A DNA stretch of 52,243 nt from Candidatus Woesearchaeota archaeon (GCA_016185625.1 JACPND010000009.1:1-52243), one strand, 5' to 3'. Shown: positions 23,268 through 32,543, counted from the first letter of the stretch. Made by a program: numbers and translations. The notes: a model not told the origin generated them from the letters alone.

Positions 23268-23909
23268 ATGGTCTCCCCATCAGAAAAACTCCGCTGCACC
23301 CAGTACATCTGCAATCGCCTAGAAGATTCTGGACTGTATATAATTACAGGAAAAGACGCTGAGCACGTTCTCGTACGGGAAAAACCGGAAGTCAGGGAAC
23401 AACTCAGAACAATAGATGTCGTTATCACGAATGCTCTGCCCACTGCCGATGATTTCGTGCTACGACGACGCAGCAATCAACACCAAGGCATTTACACGTG
23501 TCCCATTCTCTATAAAGATGGCAAAACTGCCTTTGTCCGGATGGTCGAACGAAATCCCTCCTGGAGAACGGAGAAGAGTTTAAAGAAATACTCCCCGCAG
23601 CAAATAAATCAAATGCTGCATCTGCGAAAGATCGAAAAAGTAACTGCCGAGTTCCTGCGCGGCTCTCGAATGAGATATTACCAACCAACGACAGACTTGT
23701 TGCCAGAATCAATACGGGAATTTGATCTGCAAGATGTTAAACTGGATTACAGCCATATCGGCCCAAACCACCCCTCCTATGACTTTGTGGAGAATAGCAC
23801 TTCTATAGACTACAAACTCCCCGTAGAACTGACAACCATGACGGGCGCAGTGCAATGTGGATTTGCCGGAGATGATCCCTCTTTACGCGCCAAGCTCATG
23901 CCTGTTTAA
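23268..23909 (+). CDS. Hypothetical protein following the thioredoxin-like gene
   Basis: A 213-residue protein, not recognised. The ATG at 23268 is chosen because it comes just after the upstream stop codon; an ATG at 23244 would add eight residues overlapping that gene. It is rich in Arg and Gln with charged helices (QINQMLHLRKIEKVTAEFLRG). There is no signal peptide or membrane helix. The tight spacing implies co-transcription with the thioredoxin-like gene. The 3' end overlaps the convergent Lhr gene by 27 bases. Confidence 0.6.
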   Translation: MVSPSEKLRCTQYICNRLEDSGLYIITGKDAEHVLVREKPEVREQLRTIDVVITNALPTADDFVLRRRSNQHQGIYTCPILYKDGKTAFVRMVERNPSWRTEKSLKKYSPQQINQMLHLRKIEKVTAEFLRGSRMRYYQPTTDLLPESIREFDLQDVKLDYSHIGPNHPSYDFVENSTSIDYKLPVELTTMTGAVQCGFAGDDPSLRAKLMPV

Positions 23910-26771
23910 CTTCTCTAGCATAAACGCTCTTAATTCCACAGGCCAATTTTCTTCAATCTCCTTCCGATAGTTCTTGCATTCGTCAAACACATCCTTCCGC
24001 ATCGTGCCGAATTCAACCAATTTGATCAGCTCTTCTTTCACATACACCGGCACGTGCTTCAGATTCCAGACCTGCATTTTTAATTTCTCCTTTGCCGTAT
24101 CCTTCTCGTCCAGCTGCTTCTGCTGCATCTTTTCCCAAAATGAAGTGTAGGAAAATTTCTCCTGCTCTTTCTTCACTTTGCTCTTCCCTTCTTTCAATGA
24201 AATCTTGGCCATCACCAGCTCATGCATCCGCTTTAGGAACTCCTGTTTATCTTCCACCTTAATCACATCACCATATCCCTGCAAAATTAAGTCAAAGGCA
24301 AATGGGCTGGGAATCGCCGTGTTGAACTCTTCCACCTTGAGCTTTCCATCCAGCACCAGATTGACGATCTGCTGCGCATGCTCATAATCCATCAGGTCTT
24401 CCAGCACTTCCCGGCGGGCTTCTTTGAGGATGGGGAAATCATTGCTAATCCTCTTCACGGCATTAAATAAAATCTTGCTGCCGACCTGCATCCGGCCGAC
24501 GTGTTTAGTACGGCCCATGTAATTACGCAAAATCATCAATGATCGGCCGGCGCAATGGCGGAATCTCCGGCTTAATACTTCACTGCTCTCCAGCGCATTT
24601 TCGAGGATCGTCCGGAAATTTTCTGATTTTAACATTTCAAAAGCGCGCACGGCATGAAAAGCCTTATCCGCCGCAACATAAAATCCATTATCAGTAATGC
24701 CGACTTCCACATCGCGGTGTTGGGAATGCCCGATGACATAAGCCAGCGATCTCGATAGGCAGTCATTGACCCGCCGGCCAAAGAGCGTATGGAAAATCAC
24801 ATAATGCCGTCCCCTATCCGTAAAACTTTCCACCAATATCCGCTTATCGCTGGGAATTTTGCTGAAGTTAAATTGCTCATAAAAATAATGATAGATGCTC
24901 TCGGCGGCATTCTCGTCGACGTAGACGTATTCGTGAATAAACTTGATCATCTCTTCTTTCGTTCTTTTATTCACGAATTTTTCTTCCATCAAGCGCCGGA
25001 AGCGGTTGATTTCCATGGCGAGATCAAACGAAAGAGGCAGCATTTCCGAAAACCAGCTTGGCACAGTAGGCGGTTTGGTGACGGAACTGGTCACTTGAGC
25101 CGTCATTCCCCTTGAGAACTTGAACATATAGACATTGCCGCCAAGGACGAAAACATCTCCCGGCCGTAATCTTTCCAGGAAGCCCTCATCAATCATGCCG
25201 ACAATATGCTCGCCTTCTTTGACGGTCACGAACGACTCTTCCGGAATCGTGCCGATATTGGTCATGTAAATTATTCTCGCCATTTTCCCTCTTTTCCCGA
25301 TATTGCCCGTTTCCTTGTCGTACCAAATCCGGGCATAGACATAGCGTTCTTCTAAACTGACATAGTCCCCAGCCAGATATTTGATAACTTCCTGAAAATC
25401 GTTCCATTCCAGCGTATGATAGCAGTAGCTGTTTTTGATGAAGGTATACATTTCGTAAATATTGGTCACTTCGTTGATCGCTATCCCGTAGATCTGCTGC
25501 GCCAACACATCTAAAGCATTATGGGGAATATGCACACGATCGATTTTCCGCTCCATGGCTGATTTCAGTAAAATTGCACATTCAACTAAATCATCCCGAT
25601 CCATGACGATGATTCGCGCTTTCACGGTGCTGTGCAATTGATGGCCGGCTCTCCCGGCGCGCTGCAGGAAACGGGCCACGGATTTTGGACTGCCGACACA
25701 AATCACTAAATCAATATACCCGATATCAATCCCCAGTTCTAACGACGTCGAGGAAACGACAACTCTCAGTTTGCCGTCGCGCAGATCCTGTTCCGTCTTA
25801 AAGCGGTTTTCTTTTCCCAGACTGCCGTGATGCGCGGCAATATTCTCGCCGGTATAGAATTTTGGATACATCTCTTTCAGCGTATGCACCACGCGTTCCG
25901 TTCCGCTTCGGGTGTTGGTAAAAATTAACGTGGTTTTATGCTCCTGGATTAATTTGTGCATGGTTTCATACATCTTATGATGCTTTAACATATAATCAGA
26001 TTCCACCAGACTTTTTACCGGACTAATGACCTGCAGATCCATCTGTTTCAGGAATTGCACATCCACAATGCCGCAATCGCGTTCTGTATTTCCGTTGTAG
26101 CCGACGAGATATCTGGCAATCTCTTCCAGGGGAGCAATCGTCGCACTCAATCCCACACGGCAAAAACCAGGAGAAAGGCGCTGCAGGCGTTCTATGGTAA
26201 GATTTAAATGAACGCCTCGTTTATTATCGGCTAAGGCATGGACTTCATCCACGATCAGCCATTGCACACTGGTCATTTTTTCTTTAAATTTGGGAGAGTT
26301 GATGATGATGGCGAGAGATTCCGGCGTGGTAATCAAAATATGCGGCGTATGGGCTAACATCTTCGCTTTTTCCGAAGCGGTGGTATCTCCGGTTCGCACG
26401 GCAATTCTGATACCTAGTTTTTTGTTGGCAATCTTTTCGATTTCTTCTAATGGGCGAAGTAAGTTAAATTGGATGTCATAATTGAGCGCTTTCAGAGGAG
26501 AGATGTAAACAGCATAGACCTTATCTTCCAGAATGCCTTTTTCTGCCGAATCAACCAGTTCATTTAAAATGGCGAGAAAGCCGGTTAATGTCTTTGTTGC
26601 TCCCGTTGGCGCAGAGATCAGTACATTTCTCCGCTGATGAATTTCCATCACACCGTAGAGCTGAGGAAGGGAAAATTCTTTAAATTTGGAAAAGAACCAT
26701 TGTATCACATATGGATGCAGCACCGCCTTCAGGTGCAGCGGTTCATAGGGTTGCTCTAGTTTGGTAATCAT
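23883..26771 (-). CDS. Lhr-type superfamily 2 helicase
   Basis: A 962-residue ATP-dependent DNA/RNA helicase of the large helicase-related family. Motifs in order: P-loop region SAPTGATKTL (residues 53-62), YISPLKALNYD, TTPESL, DEVH (175-178), LSATIAPLEEIARYL, TLIFTNTRSGTERVV, VSSTSLELGIDIG and RFLQRAGRAGH. The C-terminal winged-helix and Lhr-specific part extends to residue 962. The P-loop has Thr where GKT normally has Gly (TGATKT instead of TGSGKT). Family knowledge: involved in repair. The size is normal. Confidence 0.92.
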   Translation of the reverse strand: MITKLEQPYEPLHLKAVLHPYVIQWFFSKFKEFSLPQLYGVMEIHQRRNVLISAPTGATKTLTGFLAILNELVDSAEKGILEDKVYAVYISPLKALNYDIQFNLLRPLEEIEKIANKKLGIRIAVRTGDTTASEKAKMLAHTPHILITTPESLAIIINSPKFKEKMTSVQWLIVDEVHALADNKRGVHLNLTIERLQRLSPGFCRVGLSATIAPLEEIARYLVGYNGNTERDCGIVDVQFLKQMDLQVISPVKSLVESDYMLKHHKMYETMHKLIQEHKTTLIFTNTRSGTERVVHTLKEMYPKFYTGENIAAHHGSLGKENRFKTEQDLRDGKLRVVVSSTSLELGIDIGYIDLVICVGSPKSVARFLQRAGRAGHQLHSTVKARIIVMDRDDLVECAILLKSAMERKIDRVHIPHNALDVLAQQIYGIAINEVTNIYEMYTFIKNSYCYHTLEWNDFQEVIKYLAGDYVSLEERYVYARIWYDKETGNIGKRGKMARIIYMTNIGTIPEESFVTVKEGEHIVGMIDEGFLERLRPGDVFVLGGNVYMFKFSRGMTAQVTSSVTKPPTVPSWFSEMLPLSFDLAMEINRFRRLMEEKFVNKRTKEEMIKFIHEYVYVDENAAESIYHYFYEQFNFSKIPSDKRILVESFTDRGRHYVIFHTLFGRRVNDCLSRSLAYVIGHSQHRDVEVGITDNGFYVAADKAFHAVRAFEMLKSENFRTILENALESSEVLSRRFRHCAGRSLMILRNYMGRTKHVGRMQVGSKILFNAVKRISNDFPILKEARREVLEDLMDYEHAQQIVNLVLDGKLKVEEFNTAIPSPFAFDLILQGYGDVIKVEDKQEFLKRMHELVMAKISLKEGKSKVKKEQEKFSYTSFWEKMQQKQLDEKDTAKEKLKMQVWNLKHVPVYVKEELIKLVEFGTMRKDVFDECKNYRKEIEENWPVELRAFMLEKLNRHELGA

Positions 26772-26988
26772 GATCTAGTGGTCTAGAAAACAGCTATCGG
26801 GATGGTTATTTTAAGGATGATTTATAATGGTTGTGGTCGTATTTTATAGGAATAAAAGTTCTATTTTTAGGGAAATTTTTGAGAAGAAAGGTTTCTAAAA
26901 TTTGATGAAATGTTTAATATTTTAACTTGCCAGGATTATACAGCATATACACAACCTTTAATACCCCCTGCCTTCCCCCGCCAGATTT

Positions 26989-27624
26989 ATGGATCTAAAA
27001 CTCGCCCTGGCAGGAATTGTCTTTCTGGGATGCGCCTCCGCACTTGAGCAAAAAGTAGACCGCAGGCTCGATACCCTGGAAGCACGCCTTCAGGCAGTAG
27101 AAGAGTACCAAGCCAAACCACCGCAGGAAACAGCAGCAGAGAAGTATTGGCGGGAGAAAGGCGCAGCCGAATACCAACACCAGCAGCAGAAAGCGAACGA
27201 TCCACTCGGACAAAAAGTCGGATTTTATTTTTCTGTCTATGTGGATACGGCTGGCCGGCAGCGGCTCACAGTGGATACCACTTCTTTTACCGGCACAGGC
27301 TACGATGTAGAAGTGCGTGAGCGCCGGAACGCATATTGCACAACTTTAGCTGTCATTTCCTATAACAAAGGGGAAGTCGCTCGGGTCGTTTCCATCGACG
27401 AAGCCTTAGGGCAGGTCGAAAAAATTAAAATCGAACAGAATCAGTACTCCGTGCATTTGTTTCTGACAGAAGAAGGCCTGCAGGTTCAGCCGCCAATACT
27501 AAATATCGGCGAAGCCGCACGGGTCTTTAGGCATCACGAAAAGGAATACCGTACTTTCGTCCAGCAGTATGAGATTGAACGAAGGATTAATGAGTATGCT
27601 CCGCAGGCGCCAGCCGTGGATTAA
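26989..27624 (+). CDS. Coiled-coil lipoprotein, hypothetical
   Basis: A 211-residue protein. A short signal with lipobox IVFLGC, then a heptad-like helix LEQKVDRRLDTLEARLQAVEEYQ (residues 19-41) and a Gln/Ala-rich linker. The C-terminal beta-rich domain (VGFYFSVYVDTAGRQRLTVD ... YSVHLFLTEEGLQVQPPI) is unassigned. Probably a trimeric or dimeric cell-surface lipoprotein. The next gene, PIG-L-like, starts 49 bases downstream with its own TATA box. Confidence 0.65.
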   Translation: MDLKLALAGIVFLGCASALEQKVDRRLDTLEARLQAVEEYQAKPPQETAAEKYWREKGAAEYQHQQQKANDPLGQKVGFYFSVYVDTAGRQRLTVDTTSFTGTGYDVEVRERRNAYCTTLAVISYNKGEVARVVSIDEALGQVEKIKIEQNQYSVHLFLTEEGLQVQPPILNIGEAARVFRHHEKEYRTFVQQYEIERRINEYAPQAPAVD

Positions 27625-27643
27625 AAATGACTGCCGCCAAACC

Positions 27644-27651
27644 TTTATAAA
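27644..27651 (+). promoter_or_regulatory. TATA box for the PIG-L/GT4 operon
   Basis: TTTATAAA starts 30 bases before the ATG at 27674. It rules out a longer start at 27569 that would also overlap the upstream gene. Confidence 0.65.
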
Positions 27652-27673
27652 TCTCACTTCTTTTATTTCCTCC

Positions 27674-28318
27674 ATGCCTCGAAAAGAATCCATCCTTGTC
27701 TTTAGCGCCCATTCCGATGACTTTGTGTTAGGAGCAGGAGGAACGATTGCCAACTATACCAAAGAGGGTAAGAAGGTCACGGCTATCGTCTTCTCCTATG
27801 GTGAGAAATCACATCCCTGGCTCAAGGAAGAAGTAGTGCAGCGTATGCGCGCCCAGGAAACACTGGAAGCCTGCACCATCCTGAAATGTTCAGTCCTGTT
27901 TTTTGACTTGCGGGAGTTGCAGTTTGAAGAAGATTTCAGAACCAAGAATTTAGGAGCAAATCTAGTGGACATCATCACCAAAGAAAAGCCATCCAAAATT
28001 TTTACGCACAGCCTTGAAGATCCTCATCCAGATCATAAAGCAGTTCATACTATCACTCTCAACCTGCTCAAGAAAATAAAAAAGAAGCCAGAGCTCTACA
28101 TCTATTCCATCTGGAATCCGGTATCGTTCCGAACGACGTATCCGGCGCTCTTTGTTAAGATCAGCAAAACCTTTTCTTTCAAGATGCAGGCGCTGAAAAC
28201 CTTCCGCAGCCAGAAAATCCATATTCTCTATCCTGTCTTTTTGCTGCTGTTCCGCAATTTCCTCGCCGGGATAAAATTGCATACGCTGTTTGCAGAAAAA
28301 TTTTATCGGATAAAGTGA
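27674..28318 (+). CDS. PIG-L/LmbE family deacetylase
   Basis: A 214-residue zinc-dependent N-acetylglucosaminyl deacetylase. The metal-site motif is FSAHSDDFVLGAGGT (Ala12-His-Ser-Asp-Asp16, in place of AHPDDE), with a later HPDH in EDPHPDHKAVH. The family removes the acetyl group from GlcNAc conjugates (GlcNAc-PI, bacillithiol and mycothiol precursors, antibiotics). The C-terminal third has a hydrophobic stretch ILYPVFLLLFRNFLAG that may sit at the membrane. The next gene is a GT4 glycosyltransferase 24 bases downstream, making a transfer-then-deacetylation pair plausible. Confidence 0.88.
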   Translation: MPRKESILVFSAHSDDFVLGAGGTIANYTKEGKKVTAIVFSYGEKSHPWLKEEVVQRMRAQETLEACTILKCSVLFFDLRELQFEEDFRTKNLGANLVDIITKEKPSKIFTHSLEDPHPDHKAVHTITLNLLKKIKKKPELYIYSIWNPVSFRTTYPALFVKISKTFSFKMQALKTFRSQKIHILYPVFLLLFRNFLAGIKLHTLFAEKFYRIK

Positions 28319-28342
28319 AGGGCATATGAAACCAAAATACAA

Positions 28343-29461
28343 ATGAAACCGAAACTATTGCTGGTAGCCGACACCTATTATCCGAAGGTAGATGGCACAC
28401 TGCGCTTCATGGAGGAATTCCTGAAAAGATCTGGTGACCAATTTGACATCAGTCTGCTCGTTCCGGATTTAGGAGTGCATAAGGGAAAAAAAGTGAGCTA
28501 TGTACAGCCCTCCAAAATCCTGCAGGTATCCGGCTATCCCTCCCTGAAATTATCCTGGAGCAACATCCAAAAAATAAAGCAGACGATTCAGCAGAACGAT
28601 CTTATTTTCGTGCAAGGACCGGCGTTGATGAGCTATCTGAGTATTTATTATGGTGCAAAATACCATAAAAAGACTTTTTTTTACACCCATACCCTCGCTT
28701 GGGAGTTATTTGAGAAATTTTTTCCGCCGATTTTGAAGAAATTATTCTTTACGCTGATCAAAAAAGCATCTATCTGGTTCTACAACCAGTGCGATGAAAT
28801 TTTTGTGCCGTATCATGAGCTGAAAGAGCATCTGGCTAGCGAAGGCGTACGGACAAAAATGACCGTCGCTCGTCTGGGTGTCGATATCGATCTGTTTTCG
28901 CCCAGTAAGAATAAAGCTGAAAGCAAACGAAAGCTGGGAATTCATTCGGATGTTAAAGTTATCGGCTACGTGGGCAGGATTTCTAAAGAGAAAAATATGG
29001 CGATCTTACTCAGTGCATTCAAGAGATTGAGATATAAAAATCTATTGTTTCTTTTGGTCGGCGATGGTCCAGAGGATCAGGTAGAAAAGTTCAGGCAGCT
29101 GCCGAATTGCAGGATTACAGGCTTTGTGTCCAATGTGCAGGATTATGTGCCGGCGATGGATGTGTTCATCATGCCTTCGCTGACGGAAACGACCTCCTTA
29201 GCAACATTAGAAGCGATGTCCTGCAGCGTTCCGGTCATTGTCACCAAAGTCGGATTCGTGAAGAAATATGTGGTCAAGGAATATAATGGATTGTTTTTCC
29301 CGCGGCACAGCGCCAGTGCTTTGGCTGGCCAGATGGAGCGGCTATTGGAAGACAAGAATCTACGGGAGAAGCTGGGAGCGAATGGCCGCAAGACGGTGGC
29401 CTATTCTTTTTCATGGGACAGATCGATAAATAAAATCAGAAGGCTGCTTCTGGAATGGTAA
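28343..29461 (+). CDS. Family 4 glycosyltransferase
   Basis: A 372-residue GT-B fold retaining glycosyltransferase. LLLVADTYYPKVDGTLRFMEEFLK is the N-terminal acceptor domain. VIGYVGRISKEKNMAILLSAF and LFLLVGDGPE begin the donor domain. ETTSLATLEAMSCSVPVIVTK carries the EX7E motif. It follows the PIG-L deacetylase and is probably in one operon. Family knowledge: GT4 plus PIG-L pairs build GlcNAc-inositol or GlcNAc-malate products that are then deacetylated. The acceptor here is unknown. Confidence 0.88.
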   Translation: MKPKLLLVADTYYPKVDGTLRFMEEFLKRSGDQFDISLLVPDLGVHKGKKVSYVQPSKILQVSGYPSLKLSWSNIQKIKQTIQQNDLIFVQGPALMSYLSIYYGAKYHKKTFFYTHTLAWELFEKFFPPILKKLFFTLIKKASIWFYNQCDEIFVPYHELKEHLASEGVRTKMTVARLGVDIDLFSPSKNKAESKRKLGIHSDVKVIGYVGRISKEKNMAILLSAFKRLRYKNLLFLLVGDGPEDQVEKFRQLPNCRITGFVSNVQDYVPAMDVFIMPSLTETTSLATLEAMSCSVPVIVTKVGFVKKYVVKEYNGLFFPRHSASALAGQMERLLEDKNLREKLGANGRKTVAYSFSWDRSINKIRRLLLEW

Positions 29462-29492
29462 ATTTTTAAAGTTCTGACAGGAAACGACGCCG

Positions 29493-30032
29493 ATGAGTAA
29501 AAAGAAATGTTGGGATATGTTTACAATTACAGAACAAAATCCGGATCCCGGTGCAGGCATTCTGTACTGCTTACGGTATAGAAAGCGCAGAATATATTAT
29601 CATCAGAGATCAGTAGTGAAGGCGTTACGATCCCTAGGCGTGGGCCTGGAAGTGCTCCTTGGAGAAATTGTCGTCAAGCCATCCAGGATATTGGACGAAT
29701 CAGAACAACGCAGGCTTGGTTCGCTTTTGGAAGAGTTATCATGCTTGAACGAAGCCCGTACCTATAGTGCAGCCGGGTTTAGCAAATTCCACAGTATCCG
29801 AGACTTAAAAAAGGGCTTGATATCCACTTATTCTGCATTAATAGAGTATCAACGGATCAGGCAGGCGTACGACGTGATACATAAAGTTATTCCCCAGCTG
29901 GTGAGGGAGTTAAGGACAGCGAACCATCAAAATAAAGTTCTGTCGCCATCCGAACGAAAAGATTTAAGTGAACTCCTTCAATTTGCGCAAAATCAGGAAC
30001 TGTCATTCGAAGCCGAATTCCAGTACTATTAA
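29493..30032 (+). CDS. Hypothetical cytoplasmic protein
   Basis: A 179-residue protein, not recognised. The N-terminal part is short and basic (YRKRRIYYHQRSVVKALRSLG), the rest helical (SALIEYQRIRQAYDVIHKVIPQLVREL). No membrane segment or catalytic motif. It lies 31 bases after the GT4 gene and could be the third gene of that operon. Confidence 0.6.
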   Translation: MSKKKCWDMFTITEQNPDPGAGILYCLRYRKRRIYYHQRSVVKALRSLGVGLEVLLGEIVVKPSRILDESEQRRLGSLLEELSCLNEARTYSAAGFSKFHSIRDLKKGLISTYSALIEYQRIRQAYDVIHKVIPQLVRELRTANHQNKVLSPSERKDLSELLQFAQNQELSFEAEFQYY

Positions 30033-30120
30033 CCTGGCATAGTTCTACTTCCAAGTAGACATATACCTATATATATTATATACAAAATCTTTAAAAACAA
30101 ACTCTGAAAGTCGGTGAACT

Positions 30121-30345
30121 ATGGAAGACGAATTTGTAGAGGAAGTTGAGGAGCAGGTGGCAGATGTCGTAGAAGAAGAAGACGGCTTCATGCAAGGATA
30201 TACCAAGGATGAGGAAGTCGAGGAATGTGCCGAATGTGGCACTGCTGTCACGAAAGAAAAAAAAGTGATGAAGAGCATTACAGAAGAGGAATATGCCTTC
30301 TGTTCCAAAGACTGCGCCAAGGATTTTGAAGAGAGTGCGAAATAA
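30121..30345 (+). CDS. Small acidic protein with four-Cys zinc finger
   Basis: A 74-residue protein. The first 35 residues are very acidic with alternating Glu/Val. The second half has CAECGTAVTKEKKV then YAFCSKDCAKDFEE, a CxxC...CxxxC pattern like treble-clef or TRASH-type zinc fingers. This is a typical small metal-binding or protein-binding module. A TATA-like TCTTTAAAA lies about 30 bases upstream. Confidence 0.75.
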   Translation: MEDEFVEEVEEQVADVVEEEDGFMQGYTKDEEVEECAECGTAVTKEKKVMKSITEEEYAFCSKDCAKDFEESAK

Positions 30346-30361
30346 ATTTTCTTTATTTCTT

Positions 30362-30523
30362 GTATTTGTTTAGCTCGGCGTGGTCAAATTTGCTTAACGA
30401 GCTGAACCTTTGCTCTGCACAAAAATAAGTTGCCCGCTTTTCTCTGTACTCCTCCATTTGTTCATCAAGAAACACCTCCGAGAGCGGGGCGAGGCAAGCG
30501 ACCGCCGATTGCTAAACAAATAC
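30362..30523. ncRNA. Candidate structured RNA with very long closing stem
   Basis: GTATTTGTTTAGC (30362-30374) pairs perfectly with GCTAAACAAATAC (30511-30523). Inside, TCGGCG pairs with CGCCGA and GTC with GAC, separated by 2-base bulges, for a stem of about 22 bp. A further internal hairpin pairs TTGC-CCGCT with AGCGG-GCAA. It exactly fills the gap between the zinc-finger gene and the end of polX. Function unknown. Confidence 0.6.
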
Positions 30524-32241
30524 TATTCCTTTAATGCTTTTTCTATCCTTTTTATGCTCCAGTGATTTAACAGATCTTTCTTCTCCAGCCAGCCGCGACG
30601 GGCACTCAGCACGCCCAGACGATAGAAAGGAAGATGGGAGATATCATGCCCATCAGTGCTTAACGCAAATAAGCATCCGGCTTCTTTCGCAGCCTTGACC
30701 TGCAGCCCGGAGAGATCCATACGTCCTGGGCTTCCATTAATCTCCATAAACACGTTCCGCCGTTTCGCAACATCAAACACTCTCTCCAGATTGATGGCCA
30801 TTGGCTCACGCTCATTTAATATTCTCCCGGTGGGATGGCCCAGAATATTGAGCGGATAGTTTTCCAAAGCATTACACACGCGTTTGGTCATTTCCTCTTC
30901 GGACATTTTCAGAGAAACATGAACGGAAGCAATAACGACATCAAATTCCTTCAATTTTTTCGCCGATAGGGGCAAGGTACCATCTTTTAGGATATCTATC
31001 TCCACGCCGGATAATACTCGGAGGCCAACTTTCTTGCGCACTTTTTCTATTTCTTTCAGGTATCCGGTTAATCGTTTCTCATTCAACGGATTGGTGATGC
31101 CCATGTGCCCAAAATGATCGTTAAACGAAATGAATTTCAAGCCAAGCTGTTCTGCTTTCTGCGCCATCTCCAATAAAGAATTATTCCCGTCGCTCCAGAT
31201 GCTGTGATTATGAAACACGCCGTTGATGTCCTTGGCGGTGACCAATCTGGGCAAGATTCCTTTCATGGCCGCGGGGATTTCTCCGGTATTTTCCCGCAGT
31301 TCCGGCTCGATATATTGTAATCCTAACTTTTTGTAAACCTCATCTTCCGTCCGCCCGGCAACCCATCTTTTGCCTTTCAATCGAAACAATCCGTACTCAC
31401 TTAACGTATAGCCTTTGCGTAAGGCGAGTTTCCGCAGTTCTACGTTGTGCTCTTTGTTGCCGATAAAATAAAGCATGGCTGAGCCAAATTCTTTTTCTTT
31501 CAGGACACGTAGATCAACCTGCAGCCCGTTGGTCAGCCGCACTGAACTGCGCGTTGAACCTTTCGCCAATACTTCTTTCACGTCCGGCATGGCGGTAAAT
31601 AAATTGACGACCTTCTCCGCCTTGTCGGATATGACCAGAAAATCAAGATCACCGACGGTCTCTTTTCCCCTACGAAAGGAACCGGTGATTTCCACCCGCT
31701 GCACACCATCGCCTTGTTGTAATCGTCTGGTAATTTCCTGCACGAGGGGAAGAGCATGCGCGTACAGAAAGCGCTGTGGTCTCGTTTTAATTAATTCTAT
31801 CCCTTTCAGGAGATTTTTCTCTGTTTCCTCGCCAAAGCCGTGTAGATCACGCAGCTTTCCCTGTAATATTGCTTTTTCTAAATCGTCAACTGTTTTTATG
31901 CCTAATTCCTGATATAATAATTTAATTTTCTTCGGTCCCAGCGTGGGAATCTTATTCAACTGTTCAATATCGACTTTAATCTCTTTCTTTAAATCATCAT
32001 AATATTTCAGTTTTCCGGTCTGGATGATTTCTTCCATCTTGACAGCAATATGTTCGCCGACGCCGGGAATTTCCATCAAGGCTTTCAGGCCGCCTTTGGT
32101 GTAGATGTCTCCCGCATCCTCGCTTAACGATTCCAAGGCTAGGGCCACCTTGCGATAGGCCAGCGGCTTGAACAGCACTTCCTGCAATTCGAGAATGTCG
32201 GCTATATTATACAGGATTTTGGCGATGTCCAAATTCTTCAT
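30523..32241 (-). CDS. polX: DNA polymerase X with PHP domain
   Basis: A 572-residue bacterial/archaeal-type PolX. The start at 32241 (MKNLDIAKIL) has the ribosome binding site GAGGTC just upstream; a longer frame to 32397 has an unrelated N-terminus. Order: helix-hairpin-helix region with IPGVGEHIA and IPTLGPKKIK (residues about 57-105), polymerase core GSFRRG (187-192) with Asp198, Asp200 and Asp243, then a PHP phosphoesterase domain from about residue 340 (FHNHSIWSDG, INGSPGR, LSTDGHDISHL). It performs gap-filling repair synthesis; the PHP domain provides 3'-5' exonuclease activity in homologues. Confidence 0.93.
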   Translation of the reverse strand: MKNLDIAKILYNIADILELQEVLFKPLAYRKVALALESLSEDAGDIYTKGGLKALMEIPGVGEHIAVKMEEIIQTGKLKYYDDLKKEIKVDIEQLNKIPTLGPKKIKLLYQELGIKTVDDLEKAILQGKLRDLHGFGEETEKNLLKGIELIKTRPQRFLYAHALPLVQEITRRLQQGDGVQRVEITGSFRRGKETVGDLDFLVISDKAEKVVNLFTAMPDVKEVLAKGSTRSSVRLTNGLQVDLRVLKEKEFGSAMLYFIGNKEHNVELRKLALRKGYTLSEYGLFRLKGKRWVAGRTEDEVYKKLGLQYIEPELRENTGEIPAAMKGILPRLVTAKDINGVFHNHSIWSDGNNSLLEMAQKAEQLGLKFISFNDHFGHMGITNPLNEKRLTGYLKEIEKVRKKVGLRVLSGVEIDILKDGTLPLSAKKLKEFDVVIASVHVSLKMSEEEMTKRVCNALENYPLNILGHPTGRILNEREPMAINLERVFDVAKRRNVFMEINGSPGRMDLSGLQVKAAKEAGCLFALSTDGHDISHLPFYRLGVLSARRGWLEKKDLLNHWSIKRIEKALKE

Positions 32242-32273
32242 ACGACCTCTTTTAAGCGGGATAAATGAATTCG

Positions 32274-32282
32274 ACTTTATAA
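32274..32282 (+). promoter_or_regulatory. TATA box upstream of the small gene and sigma factor
   Basis: ACTTTATAAAA-type sequence about 50 bases before the ATG at 32327, with an AGGAGGAGG ribosome binding site at 32305-32313. It points to an archaeal promoter driving the small gene and probably the sigma-like gene. Confidence 0.5.
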
Positions 32283-32326
32283 AAATAGTGGCAAGATTAA
32301 TAAAGGAGGAGGCATCAATATTCGTC

Positions 32327-32530
32327 ATGCCCAAAAATAAGCCCTGTTTGTTCACGTTGGGTGAACAACCACCTGCTGATCCAATAGAGCTACTCAAAGA
32401 AAGCTTGGAACGAAGCGCACGTGACTATAATCCTAACCGGGCAGACCAACAAAGAGACACGACACGGGCAATGCTAAATGAGCATCCAGAAAAGTTGTAT
32501 GCTCTTGGCGAGCCAGCTGACCAGCAATAA
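32327..32530 (+). CDS. Small protein upstream of the sigma-like gene
   Basis: A 67-residue protein, MPKNKPCLFTLGEQPPADPI..., with charged helices (LLKESLERSARDYN) and an acidic C-terminus. A strong AGGAGGAGG-type ribosome binding site precedes the ATG at 32327. A longer frame from 32168 lies within polX and is unlikely. Its end lies 13 bases before the preferred start of the sigma-like gene, so the two are probably co-expressed. No family recognised. A role as sigma partner or regulator is pure inference. Confidence 0.55.
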   Translation: MPKNKPCLFTLGEQPPADPIELLKESLERSARDYNPNRADQQRDTTRAMLNEHPEKLYALGEPADQQ

Positions 32531-32543
32531 TTCTTTACGCCTC

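Noticed and set aside
32242-32397. N-terminal extension of PolX
   Set aside because: The extra 52 residues do not resemble PolX, and a ribosome binding site sits before the ATG at 32241.
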